NCBI GenBank assembly: GCA_937902315.1
Contig: CALGUG010000028.1
Span: forward strand, 62,001 to 126,000
DNA from: an uncultured Chloroflexales bacterium
GTDB taxonomy: Bacteria; Chloroflexota; Chloroflexia; Chloroflexales; Chloroflexaceae
DNA: 64,000 nucleotides
Reading direction: 5' to 3'
The translations under genes were made by a program, and so were the position numbers. The notes below the pieces were generated by a model that saw only the letters and a list, made by a program, of their open reading frames with translations, did no database searches and was not told where the DNA came from. Numbering within the stretch: position 1 is the first letter of the stretch; each line of letters opens with the position of its first letter. Shown here one piece after another: positions 43,274-51,491 of the stretch.

Positions 43274-44701
43274 ATGGCTAGCTCACTTCGCGATTTCTTG
43301 GAGATTCCTTACGAGCAATTGGAAGAGTTGAACCTCGCAGCAAAGGCGCAGCGAGCAGCGCGTACTCCCATCGATACGCTACGTGAAGAACGACTCAAGT
43401 ATCTTACCGACGAAAAGGGAATCAAAGCGGTAACCGTTGCATTCTCGGACCTCGAAGGTCGCTTGCACACCCTTGACTACGACAAGAAGTTCTTGATCGA
43501 ATCCTCAGACAACCTGACCTTCGACGGATCCTCGATCCGTGGTTTTTCCCAGCAGGTGGAGTCTGACCTGCGCCTAGCGATCGACTGGAGTGCTTTCTAC
43601 TGGCTGCCCGCCGACGTCTTTGGCCCAGGCAAAGTTTTCGTCTTCGGCGACGTACTCGACCGCGACGGCACCCCCTATGCGGCAGACATGCGTGCCCGCC
43701 TCAAGCAATATACCAACGAGATCTACGAAAAAGAGGGCTTGGTCTGTAACGTCGCTACCGAGACCGAGGGCTTCCTGTTCCAGGGCCGCGATGCCGAGCA
43801 GGTCTATCGCGAAAAGGGTCACTTCGACCTACTCAGCCCGGGCGGTTACTACCACACCCTGCCCAACGATCCGCTCCGCCTCTTCATCGACTCCGCAGCA
43901 GAGGCTCTGCGCGCGATGGGCTTCAAGAACGAGAAGGATCACCCCGAAGTTGCTCCTTCGCAGTTCGAGATCAACTACTCCTACGCCGAGGCTATGATCG
44001 CAGCCGACCAGATTGTGCTCTACAAACTGCTCTGCCGCCAGATCGCCGCAAGCATGGGTATGACCGCAAGCTTCTTGCCCAAGCCGCTGATCGGTGTCAA
44101 TGGCAACGGTATGCACACCAACATGTCGCTCTCGAAGAACGGTGAGAACCTGTTCTTCGACGCCAACGGCCCCGAGAAGCTGTCGCAGGCTGGTTGGGAC
44201 TACATCGACCGCATTCTGTCGAACGCCAAGGATCTCTGTCTGGTTCTGAACTCTTCGGTTAACTCCTACCGCCGCCTCGACCCGCACTACGAGGCTCCGA
44301 ACCAGATCAAGGCTTCGCCGATCGACCGTGGCTCGATGATCCGTATCCCGCTGGGCAACCGCAAGTCGGCTCGTATCGAGGTTCGCTCGGTCGCTCCCGA
44401 TGCCAACCCCTATATGGTGATCTACTCGCTGTTGCGCACCGGTCTCGAAGGCCCCAACAAGGGCTCTAGCGTTCGCGCCGGCGAAGAGGTGTTGTTCGAC
44501 AACATCTACGATGCGATCCAGTCCTTCCAAGGCAGCGAGTACATCGCACAGCTCTTGGGCGAAGATGTTCAGGATCGCTACGCTGAGCTGAAGACCAACT
44601 CGGCCGATCGCTGCCCCCGCAAGCTGGGCACCTTGATCAAGCGTGCTGAGATCCAGTTCCACCACGAGGTGTACAACCAGTCGCTCTGGAACCAATTCTA
44701 G
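43274..44701 (+). CDS. glnA: Glutamine synthetase
   Basis: 475 aa from the ATG at 43274; in-frame ATG 43259 is possible. ATP + Glu + NH3 to Gln. Motifs: FDGSSIRGF near the N-domain, NVATETEGFLF (metal-site Glu), EVAPSQFEINY, KPLIGVNGNGMHTNMSLSKN (substrate loop), and RSARIEVRS-like KSARIEVRSVAPDANPY. The usual adenylylation-loop motif (NLYDLP) is not evident, so covalent regulation of the enteric type is unlikely. Terminator follows. Confidence 0.95.
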   Translation: MASSLRDFLEIPYEQLEELNLAAKAQRAARTPIDTLREERLKYLTDEKGIKAVTVAFSDLEGRLHTLDYDKKFLIESSDNLTFDGSSIRGFSQQVESDLRLAIDWSAFYWLPADVFGPGKVFVFGDVLDRDGTPYAADMRARLKQYTNEIYEKEGLVCNVATETEGFLFQGRDAEQVYREKGHFDLLSPGGYYHTLPNDPLRLFIDSAAEALRAMGFKNEKDHPEVAPSQFEINYSYAEAMIAADQIVLYKLLCRQIAASMGMTASFLPKPLIGVNGNGMHTNMSLSKNGENLFFDANGPEKLSQAGWDYIDRILSNAKDLCLVLNSSVNSYRRLDPHYEAPNQIKASPIDRGSMIRIPLGNRKSARIEVRSVAPDANPYMVIYSLLRTGLEGPNKGSSVRAGEEVLFDNIYDAIQSFQGSEYIAQLLGEDVQDRYAELKTNSADRCPRKLGTLIKRAEIQFHHEVYNQSLWNQF

Positions 44702-44749
44702 TATACAATAAGCAACACATACCGCAGGTATGACGTTGCAACACACAGG

Positions 44750-44782
44750 CTCCCAAGGTCTTCGGATCTTGGGAGTTTGTGT
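44750..44782 (+). terminator. Intrinsic terminator of glnA
   Basis: CTCCCAAG-G-TC, loop TTCG, GA-T-CTTGGGAG, then TTTGTGTTTT. Confidence 0.8.
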
Positions 44783-44804
44783 TTTCGCTTGATCTCTTCA
44801 AAGC

Positions 44805-44885
44805 GCTAGCGGCGTGGTCCATTCCTCTCATTCGTTCCCAACCGCGTCCGCCTACGGCTATCAAGTCGCCTTCCATCCATACAAG
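44805..44885 (+). repeat. Core dispersed repeat, copy 12
   Basis: CTCATTCGTTCCCAACCGCG then TCCGCCTACGGCTATCAA. In the glnA/Rpf-like convergent gap. Confidence 0.85.
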
Positions 44886-44913
44886 GCATTCGTTTCGCGG
44901 CCTGCGCTGCGAC

Positions 44914-44937
44914 CTGCTGGGTGCTTGCACCCAGCAG
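44914..44937. repeat. Palindrome CTGCTGGGTGC / GCACCCAGCAG
   Basis: 11-bp perfect arms, 2-nt loop. A homologous palindrome with the same flank (GATCGCAGCGC versus GCGCTGCGACC inverted) is at 55776. Confidence 0.75.
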
Positions 44938-44980
44938 CTTCAAACGCTGCATTTCAATGAGAGACACAGAGTAAAGGCTG

Positions 44981-45019
44981 GCAAAAAAAACAAGAGCCTT
45001 GGCATTCTGCCAAAGCTCT
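44981..45019 (-). terminator. Terminator of the Rpf-like gene
   Basis: On the minus strand AGAGCTTTGGC / GCCAAGGCTCT (one mismatch, loop AGAAT) is followed by TGTTTTTTTTGCC. About 120 bp after the stop. Confidence 0.65.
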
Positions 45020-45140
45020 GTTCTTATGTCTCTGCAATCTCAATTGTCAAGAGATACTATAGCGCTCAACGAGCAAGAGCGATCGTGTAAAGTAGCTGTT
45101 TGCGGTTATCGTCTACTACGAATAAACCTATCTAGCTCGC

Positions 45141-45530
45141 TTAGCGGCGCTTATAACAGCCCCACCAGCTTTGATAGCCTTCGCTCCATGCTTTCGCGGT
45201 TGCAAAAATCTGCGACTTAGCGTCGAAAATCGATTCTTCACGATACGGATTCCACTTCCCAGCCCAGGTGCGCTTGTGGTACTGGAAGAGACCGTGATAC
45301 AAACCGTTGCGGCTAATGATCGTGGCATTCGCCCCCGATTCACACATCATAACCGACCACATCTTCTCAACGGGCTCTTTATACGGGTAAAGCTCACGCG
45401 CCTCAACCATCCAAGCCCAATACTGATCAAGCTCTTCAGGAGTCGCTGGTGCCGCAGAGACGGAAGGTACAACAAACATGGTACAAAGCAGCATCCCACA
45501 AAACAGACTCTGCAGTAAGCGCCGGATCAT
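45141..45530 (-). CDS. Small secreted lysozyme-like (Rpf/transglycosylase-like) protein
   Basis: 129 aa from the ATG at 45530, with a perfect AGGAGGTGA 6 nt upstream. Signal peptide at about 1-27 (LLQSLFCGMLLCTMFVVPSVSAA). The mature part has VEKMWSVMMCESGANATIIS with the catalytic-type Glu, then GLYHGLFQYHKRTWAGKW and two Cys (MMCES and WWGCYKRR) placed for a disulfide. This fits the goose-lysozyme/Rpf fold that cleaves peptidoglycan. No LysM or other wall-binding domain is present. Confidence 0.8.
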   Translation of the reverse strand: MIRRLLQSLFCGMLLCTMFVVPSVSAAPATPEELDQYWAWMVEARELYPYKEPVEKMWSVMMCESGANATIISRNGLYHGLFQYHKRTWAGKWNPYREESIFDAKSQIFATAKAWSEGYQSWWGCYKRR

Positions 45531-45790
45531 ATTCACCTCCTGGTGGTGCAGCCATGCGAACGGAGCATGTCTGCTTGCTGGTAGCGGATAAACTGGCCGA
45601 ATAGGCAAACCTATTCAGCCAGTTCCTCTTTCGCGTATGCGGCGCTATCATATCATACTTTTCTCAGCTTGGTTTCAGACAAAAAGGCCGATTTCGGTCC
45701 CTGATCTAGCATAAACCGCATCTGCTTGCCAAAACGCGTTTCGAATCTTTCGAAAAAAATCTCAAAAAAGATACTAGCTTCTTCTTGAAC

Positions 45791-45796
45791 TATAAT
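45791..45796 (+). promoter_or_regulatory. Candidate -10 box for the 132-aa hypothetical gene
   Basis: TATAAT 29 bp before the ATG; no good -35 is visible. It shows that the earlier in-frame ATG at 45795 is not the start. Confidence 0.45.
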
Positions 45797-45824
45797 GGGC
45801 CAAAATCCTAAAGGAGCCATAACT

Positions 45825-46223
45825 ATGAAAAGTGTTTGGTATTTACACGGTAGCTTCCTCTATAAACGTGATGGCGTTGAAAAAGACGGCCTTGTCTATG
45901 GCGTTGTCGAAGCAGAAAACGAGGCAGAGATCGAAGAGATGGCCCGCAAAGAGCTCACCGAGCACTATGGGCCTATTCGTTGGAACGACGGCCCAAACTA
46001 CGCTTCGATCGAGGCCATCGCCGAGTGGCTGCAAGCCTTCAATCAAGATATTCGCGACCAGATCGCGCTGATGATGGCGGTCACCCGCCGCGCCAAGCTC
46101 GGCACATCAACCCGCCATGTAACCCAAGCAGGGCGCAATCTCAGCGAAGCGCTCCTAAAAATGGCCGAGGCGATCAACGAGCTGCCCGAAATTAAGGGTA
46201 TCTACCATCAATCGTTTGGCTAA
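45825..46223 (+). CDS. Hypothetical protein
   Basis: 132 aa from the ATG at 45825 with AAGGAG 8 nt upstream. I do not recognise the family. The N-terminal half looks like a small alpha/beta domain (SVWYLHGSFLYKRDGVEKDG, VYGVVEAENEAEIEEMARKE); the C-terminal half is helical (EALLKMAEAINELPEIKGIY). No signal peptide or TM; acidic and probably cytoplasmic. Codon use and ribosome site support a real gene. Confidence 0.75.
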   Translation: MKSVWYLHGSFLYKRDGVEKDGLVYGVVEAENEAEIEEMARKELTEHYGPIRWNDGPNYASIEAIAEWLQAFNQDIRDQIALMMAVTRRAKLGTSTRHVTQAGRNLSEALLKMAEAINELPEIKGIYHQSFG

Positions 46224-46265
46224 AGCCCGCAAGATCTGGATAATACGAAATCCGATTGAATTATT

Positions 46266-46385
46266 GGTTTTGGGGGGTCTTTCGACACACACAGCTACAA
46301 GCCTCGTTTGTTGGGCGGGATGTTGGTAGCCGTAGGCGGACGTGCCAAGCAACGAATGGAAGGGAAAAACCTCGCCGTAGCAATC
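46266..46385 (-). repeat. Core dispersed repeat, copy 13 (full length)
   Basis: GGTTTTGGGGGGTCTTTCGA then TTGTTGGGCGGGATGTTGGT and the core, then GCAACGAATGGAAGG. GAAATCCGATTGAAT lies just left (46248) and AAGCGGATTGCTTAA just right (46396), as imperfect inverted ends. Confidence 0.88.
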
Positions 46386-46457
46386 TGAAGCAAGCAAGCG
46401 GATTGCTTAAAAGCTAGCCAGTATCCCTTCTGGCGCTGCGGCGGCTACTACAACCCG

Positions 46458-46495
46458 CTTAAACAACAACGAGAGCTTTAGCGCTAAAGCTCTCG
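46458..46495 (-). terminator. Terminator of the DUF4388 gene
   Basis: Perfect 28-bp palindrome with arms ACGAGAGCTTTAGC / GCTAAAGCTCTCGT; on the minus strand followed by TGTTGTTTAAG. About 75 bp after the stop. Confidence 0.7.
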
Positions 46496-46568
46496 TATCA
46501 CGAATAGGTTGTTGTTATATTAGCTTGTAGAGAGGCATCCATTGCTCTCTTTGTCAGTCAAAACACAA

Positions 46569-47309
46569 TTACAATTCGCGAATACGTCGAACTACAGCAT
46601 CGAAAAGGGCACGTTTGGTAGGCAGTGCTCGTCGGGTCGGCCCTGCGACCACACGGCTCGCCAAGACAGGTTGCGCTTGGAGAATGGCTGTATCGGGCTG
46701 ACCGACCGGCTTGGGCGTTCCAGAGATCACCGGCACATCGATTGTACCGATCTCGACCAAACCGACGATCACAAGCTCGCTCGCAAGCCTAATCGCTGTA
46801 TCAGGAATAATGCCCGTGCGCTGGCAGAAGACCCGTAAAGTGCGGTAGACACCGATCAGGTTAAGCAGTCGCACTTGATCCATCGCCAAACCTGCGTTCC
46901 ACTCATCGTTATCGGGCAGCGGAGCCAGCTCTAAGGGTGTATCGAGCGTAAGTACCTGATGAGGCTGCAGAGGCAGCGGGCGTGTACGCCGCCGCAAACC
47001 TTCAAGCATCAGCCAAGTACTATCTTTGGTAATCCGAACAGGGCGTTTTAACAAGTTTGGATCATGGCGAAACGCAAAGACCGCATCATCCCATTGAAGA
47101 AGCTGCAAAATAGCATCCTCGCGGACGGCTGTAACCTGTCTATCGGCGCTACGAATAATAGCTGCATCTACTAAGCGACCTGCCGCAATCGAGATAATAC
47201 CCCGCTCCTGTGTCCCAACGAGCATGAGCATCCCCGTTTTTTGTCCTAATTGAAAAATGCGAAATAGGTCGACTAATGACATATCACGAAGGCTGCCCTC
47301 AAGCGCCAT
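46569..47309 (-). CDS. DUF4388 domain-containing protein
   Basis: 246 aa. The N-terminal about 110 residues match DUF4388 (PatA N-domain-like): MALEGSLRDMSLVDLFRIFQ, LGQKTGMLMLVGTQERGIIS, GRLVDAAIIRSADRQVTAV, REDAILQLLQWDDAVFAF. The rest is helical with no motif I know. AAGGAG 8 nt upstream. Family members accompany small GTPases and two-component proteins; here it lies 67 bp after a Ras-like GTPase gene, so both may work in one signalling or motility module. Confidence 0.88.
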   Translation of the reverse strand: MALEGSLRDMSLVDLFRIFQLGQKTGMLMLVGTQERGIISIAAGRLVDAAIIRSADRQVTAVREDAILQLLQWDDAVFAFRHDPNLLKRPVRITKDSTWLMLEGLRRRTRPLPLQPHQVLTLDTPLELAPLPDNDEWNAGLAMDQVRLLNLIGVYRTLRVFCQRTGIIPDTAIRLASELVIVGLVEIGTIDVPVISGTPKPVGQPDTAILQAQPVLASRVVAGPTRRALPTKRALFDAVVRRIREL

Positions 47310-47376
47310 ATCAATAACTCCTTAACAAAGTGCTAAAAGAGAAAAGCTGTTTTAACAAGCGACAAATCTGACACAA

Positions 47377-47916
47377 CTAAAGCAAGGCTTCATAGGTTTG
47401 GTGTTCGATATGATCTAGTAAGCTAAGCAATACCTGCTTAACGCTTTCAAGATTGGTTGTTACACAAGGAACCAGAGGTATCTGCTCAGATAGATTAAGC
47501 CGTTGACGAATATAAGAAAGAGGGATGGCTGCAGGATCATCTTGTTGAGTCGCAGCCACAATGAATGGAGCATTTGTAAGCATTGTGAAGCGATGTAATA
47601 GTCGCAATGTTTCGGCAAAATGCACTGGGCGGCAACTATTAAACAAGACAACATAGCCCAAACAACTGATCTCACGCTCGGCAAACGAGCTGGGATCAAA
47701 GGGGTCGCCATCTAAATTAAAAATATCAACAATGACATCGCTATCAATAAAAATACTCGTGTGATCTAGGGGAGCTTCGATGCGTTGGCGCTCGAAGGAA
47801 GTCACTGAGGAAGGTTGAGGAATCACTAAGGAATCTTCAACCTTTTGAAGAGTTTGGATGAATTGACTTTTTCCTGCGGCGTGAGCACCTGTTACAACGA
47901 TATTGTAGAGCTGCAT
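47377..47916 (-). CDS. Ras-like small GTPase with non-canonical base-recognition motif
   Basis: 179 aa. P-loop GAHAAGKS at residues 10-17; IFNLDGDP stands near the DxxG position; in place of NKxD there is AATQQD. In the CvnD/MglA-like family this departs from the classical G4 and may alter guanine specificity. Ends near a helix typical of small GTPases. Upstream of DUF4388 on the same strand. Loss of a clear NKxD means nucleotide preference is uncertain. Confidence 0.78.
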   Translation of the reverse strand: MQLYNIVVTGAHAAGKSQFIQTLQKVEDSLVIPQPSSVTSFERQRIEAPLDHTSIFIDSDVIVDIFNLDGDPFDPSSFAEREISCLGYVVLFNSCRPVHFAETLRLLHRFTMLTNAPFIVAATQQDDPAAIPLSYIRQRLNLSEQIPLVPCVTTNLESVKQVLLSLLDHIEHQTYEALL

Positions 47917-48582
47917 AGTAGTAGTAGTACTTTCCTAGATATTGAAATGGTCAAAGATGCCTTTAGACATACCAAGAGCCTTAGAATTGGCACTGGGCAC
48001 ATTTGTAGCGCTCGAAGCTACTAGGTAAAGCTTTATGCTTAAGGTCGATGGAATACCAAGGATTTCTCGAAATATATTAGATACTTACACACCGAAGGAT
48101 GTATATCTTGTCATATATTAACGTTTTCCTTACAAAGATCGTAAATGCTCTTGATTATAGATCAATAGTTAAAAAAATTGTAAAACATTTTATTTCTCCA
48201 TCTTGAATATAGTCAGCAATTTCTATACCAAGCATATCTCGACATTAGGCTACTTTTAGACTATTCTCGCAACATTTTGCATTGATATACCAGATTATAC
48301 GCTTAAAGGATACTATAAGTGCTCAAATCAAAGAAGCGATCACTAATATTTTTGAAATCATATCTGCAATACTATCATTCATTTCATACTGATCAGGCTT
48401 CAATCAGGTTTTTCCAAACAAAATTTCAACTTTTATATGGGGTATAGTTCCAATTATGCCTACGATCTACCACTCAACACCCGATAAGAGACAATTATGT
48501 AAATCGACAAACGTTTGCTAGCGAGAATCGATTAAACGGAAAGGCATCTAGTTTGGAAACCAAAGAAAGCAGTTTGTATAAA
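47917..48582. other. AT-rich gene-free region
   Basis: Over 650 bp with a sharp drop in GC, no ribosome site followed by a long frame, and none of the dispersed repeats. It separates the histidine kinase 3' end from the GTPase start. It may hold regulatory sequence or a non-coding RNA, but I see no conserved structure. Confidence 0.45.
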
Positions 48583-48609
48583 CAAGAACGAGCAAGATCT
48601 CGTTTCTTG
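48583..48609 (-). terminator. Possible terminator of the hybrid histidine kinase
   Basis: CAAGAACGAG and CTCG-T-TTCTTG pair with one bulge; on the minus strand TTTAT follows. It is about 140 bp past the stop. Confidence 0.4.
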
Positions 48610-48745
48610 CTATGCATAGTACATATCCACAAAATGCTTATGTATCGTTTGCGCAGGGCAGGGATTGAGCAGATCGGTGTGTCCTTTTCCAGGTAGAAGA
48701 TGAGGAGAGTGTGTTTTGAGCAAATGCAACATATTTAAGCTGGCA

Positions 48746-51469
48746 TCAATCGAGGGGTTCACCAGCATAGCTCGATGAGGTATCCAAAATCTTCTGCAGC
48801 AAACTGAGCACATCTGACGGTTGGAAGGGCTTAGATAAGATCGCAGAGATGGCAGGCTTATGATTCTGTTGGGAGCCTGCGTCGTCGGCCCGGCCTGTCA
48901 TAAGCACAAAGGGCAAACGACAGCCTTCAGCATAGAGCTGCTCTGCGAGTTGCATACCATCGCTGCCAGCGAGGTTCTGACTACAAAAGATAAGGTCGAT
49001 CGCGCCTTGTTGAATGTACATACGCGCGTTTTCGATCTCGGAAGCAAGCACGACCCTATGACCTTCGCGCGTGAAGAGCGAGCGCAGCAAAGCTTGGTTG
49101 AAGCTGTCGTTATCAATAACCAAGATGCGTAGCTTGCCAGTAGAGCGAACAATTTGGCTGGGCTGGTATTGGACAGCTTGGTCGGAAGGACGATAGAGCG
49201 GCAGCGAGACGACGAAGGTACTTCCACCACCATCGACGCTCTCGACGGTGATCGTGCCACCGTGGCCCTGCACAATGCTGTAGCAGATCGACAGGCCCAA
49301 GCCGATACCAGATTGTTGTCCACCTCCCAGCGCGCCCTTAGTGGTAACAAAGGGTTCAAACAGACGGCCGCGTACGGTGGGCGAAATGCCTGTTCCTGTA
49401 TCTCTGACCTGCAACTCAACGCGCTGATCGATGATACGAGTTCTTAGCGTCAGGGTGCCGCCCTTACTCATCGCATCGCGCGCATTGGTTAACAGATTGA
49501 TGATGACTTGCACAAACTGGGCTGGATCGACTGCAACCACAGCTTGGTCGTCGCGTTCGCGCTCTAACTGAATGCCTAAATGTTGCAGATCGCGCTCGAC
49601 GGTCTCGAGAGCCTGATCGATCAACTCATCGAGTTTTATTGTGGCGCGGCGGCCCGATTCCGACTCGGCGAAGGTTAAGAGACTACTGGTGATATGCTTG
49701 CCCCGTTGTGCCATCGTCAAAACCATCTGCAGCGCTTCGATCTGTTCGTCGTGTGAGCCTACCAAAGCCAGTTGAGCATAGCCAACCATGGCGGCCAACA
49801 TATTGTTGAATTCATGGGCAACACCTGCCGCAAGTGTACCGATCGAAGCCATGCGGGCTGTATGTGCCAGATCGCTTTGCACACGCTGAACCTCTTTGAT
49901 CAGGTGAATATGCTCGATAGCAAGTTCAACCTGCATGGCGATCTCGCTCATCATGCGTAGATCGCGCTCGCTGAGGCGTTGAGTATGCTCGACCACAAAC
50001 AGCACCACAATGGCCTCGCCGTTGCGCACTGGCACACACAGAGAGCTTTGCACACCCTCACGGCCCTTCGCCACCGTTTCGCCTTCGAGCAAGGCCCGCA
50101 CCGGATGGTGGATCAAAGCGGGCTGACCGCTGTTTACAACCTCGGCGAACATAGGGTCGGCGAGCGAGAGTGTACGACAACGGCGCGCATAGTCGGGGTC
50201 GGAAGCGCTCAAGAGCGTGAGCTGATTCTGTTCAAGCGACCAGCAAGAGACGAGAGCGTAGCCAAAAGTCTCGGCCACGCTGAGGGTCAGTTGTTGAGCG
50301 AGAGCATCGAGTTCGGGCGGGGCAGCCGCGATCGCCATGCGCACACGGTCGCGCAGTATGAGCTCGCGGGCATGGCGCTGGGTCGCCTCGAACAGGCGGC
50401 TATTGGCGATAGCGAGTGCGGCGTGGCTGACGGCAACCTCGGCGTGTTGAATACCCTCTTGCTTAGTCATAAACGATTGCTCTTCGTCGCCAAATAAAAC
50501 GATGCCGATCGCTTCGGCCTGAACCAACAGTGGCATGCCAAGCCAACAGCGGGCTCGGCTCAGGCGGCGCAATTGGCTGCTCTGGCTCAGATCGCCATGG
50601 GGATCAACAAGAGAGATCGGGCGCTGTTGTTGAATGATCTCATGAATAAAAGCCAGTTCGTTGGGGCTTAGCTCGATCGTCTTGTAGTGGTCTCGCAGGC
50701 GGCCAGCAGCAGCGACGGGCACGATCTGATCGTCGTCGTCGAGCAGAAGCATCATACAGCTGCTACAGGCCACTAAAGTATGCAAATGGCCTACCAACTC
50801 GGGCAAGAGCGTCTCGAGCTGAAAGGATGCGCCAGCGGTGCGGCTCAAGGCCGAGAGTTCTGCCAAACTGGCTAGCTGCTGTTCGCGGCTGACGGCCAGA
50901 TTGGCGAGCCGCAGCGCCAAACCTAACTGAGCACAGAAGGCATAGACGATATCGATCTCGTTGCGGTTGAAGCCGCCCACGGTATCGCGATCGAGAAACA
51001 GGAAACCCAATACCTCATCTTGGCCGAGAATGGGTAGGCCCAACCAAGAATGGATATATTCGCTGCCCTGAATGTGACGCCAGCGCGGTTCAAGGCTCAC
51101 ATCGGGGATCATAATCGGTATGCGATTGATGGTGATATCGGCCACCAGCGGCAAAAGATCGCAGGGAATGGTTTTGCCGATCTCAACGATCCCGTCGTAT
51201 AAGCCTTGCGCAGCGACCAAACGTATCTGGTCGCCTTCGAGCAGGAAAATAGCCGAACGAGCAGAGGGAACCAGCAACTGAAGTTGCTTGATCAGGGTCA
51301 CCATCAGATTGATAACATCTGGAATCGTAGAAATAGCGCGTGTCCGGTCAATAACGACACGCGCTTCTTGAAAAGGTGCGCGTTTTAATGCAACACGCAC
51401 CCATTGCCAGAGCGTATCAGCCCATAGCGACACTGTTTGGAAGTTCCATAACTTTCGGCGTAGTTTCAT
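48746..51469 (-). CDS. GAF-domain hybrid histidine kinase with degenerate receiver
   Basis: 907 aa, soluble. About three GAF domains (roughly 40-190, 205-365, 380-525) lead to HisKA with the phosphorylated His in AAGVAHEFNNMLAAMVGYAQ. HATPase_c follows with N-box VIINLLTNARDAMSKGG, DTGTGISPTVRGRLFEPF and GIGLGLSICYSIVQGHGGT. The C-terminal receiver (about 775-895) has IDLIFCSQNL where DLxLLD is expected, so Ser replaces the phospho-accepting Asp, and VIDND replaces the usual acidic pair; Lys of SKPF remains. The receiver probably cannot be phosphorylated normally. 22 bp downstream of era. Confidence 0.92.
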   Translation of the reverse strand: MKLRRKLWNFQTVSLWADTLWQWVRVALKRAPFQEARVVIDRTRAISTIPDVINLMVTLIKQLQLLVPSARSAIFLLEGDQIRLVAAQGLYDGIVEIGKTIPCDLLPLVADITINRIPIMIPDVSLEPRWRHIQGSEYIHSWLGLPILGQDEVLGFLFLDRDTVGGFNRNEIDIVYAFCAQLGLALRLANLAVSREQQLASLAELSALSRTAGASFQLETLLPELVGHLHTLVACSSCMMLLLDDDDQIVPVAAAGRLRDHYKTIELSPNELAFIHEIIQQQRPISLVDPHGDLSQSSQLRRLSRARCWLGMPLLVQAEAIGIVLFGDEEQSFMTKQEGIQHAEVAVSHAALAIANSRLFEATQRHARELILRDRVRMAIAAAPPELDALAQQLTLSVAETFGYALVSCWSLEQNQLTLLSASDPDYARRCRTLSLADPMFAEVVNSGQPALIHHPVRALLEGETVAKGREGVQSSLCVPVRNGEAIVVLFVVEHTQRLSERDLRMMSEIAMQVELAIEHIHLIKEVQRVQSDLAHTARMASIGTLAAGVAHEFNNMLAAMVGYAQLALVGSHDEQIEALQMVLTMAQRGKHITSSLLTFAESESGRRATIKLDELIDQALETVERDLQHLGIQLERERDDQAVVAVDPAQFVQVIINLLTNARDAMSKGGTLTLRTRIIDQRVELQVRDTGTGISPTVRGRLFEPFVTTKGALGGGQQSGIGLGLSICYSIVQGHGGTITVESVDGGGSTFVVSLPLYRPSDQAVQYQPSQIVRSTGKLRILVIDNDSFNQALLRSLFTREGHRVVLASEIENARMYIQQGAIDLIFCSQNLAGSDGMQLAEQLYAEGCRLPFVLMTGRADDAGSQQNHKPAISAILSKPFQPSDVLSLLQKILDTSSSYAGEPLD

Positions 51470-51491
51470 ACGCGCTCATCGATAGGGCTGG

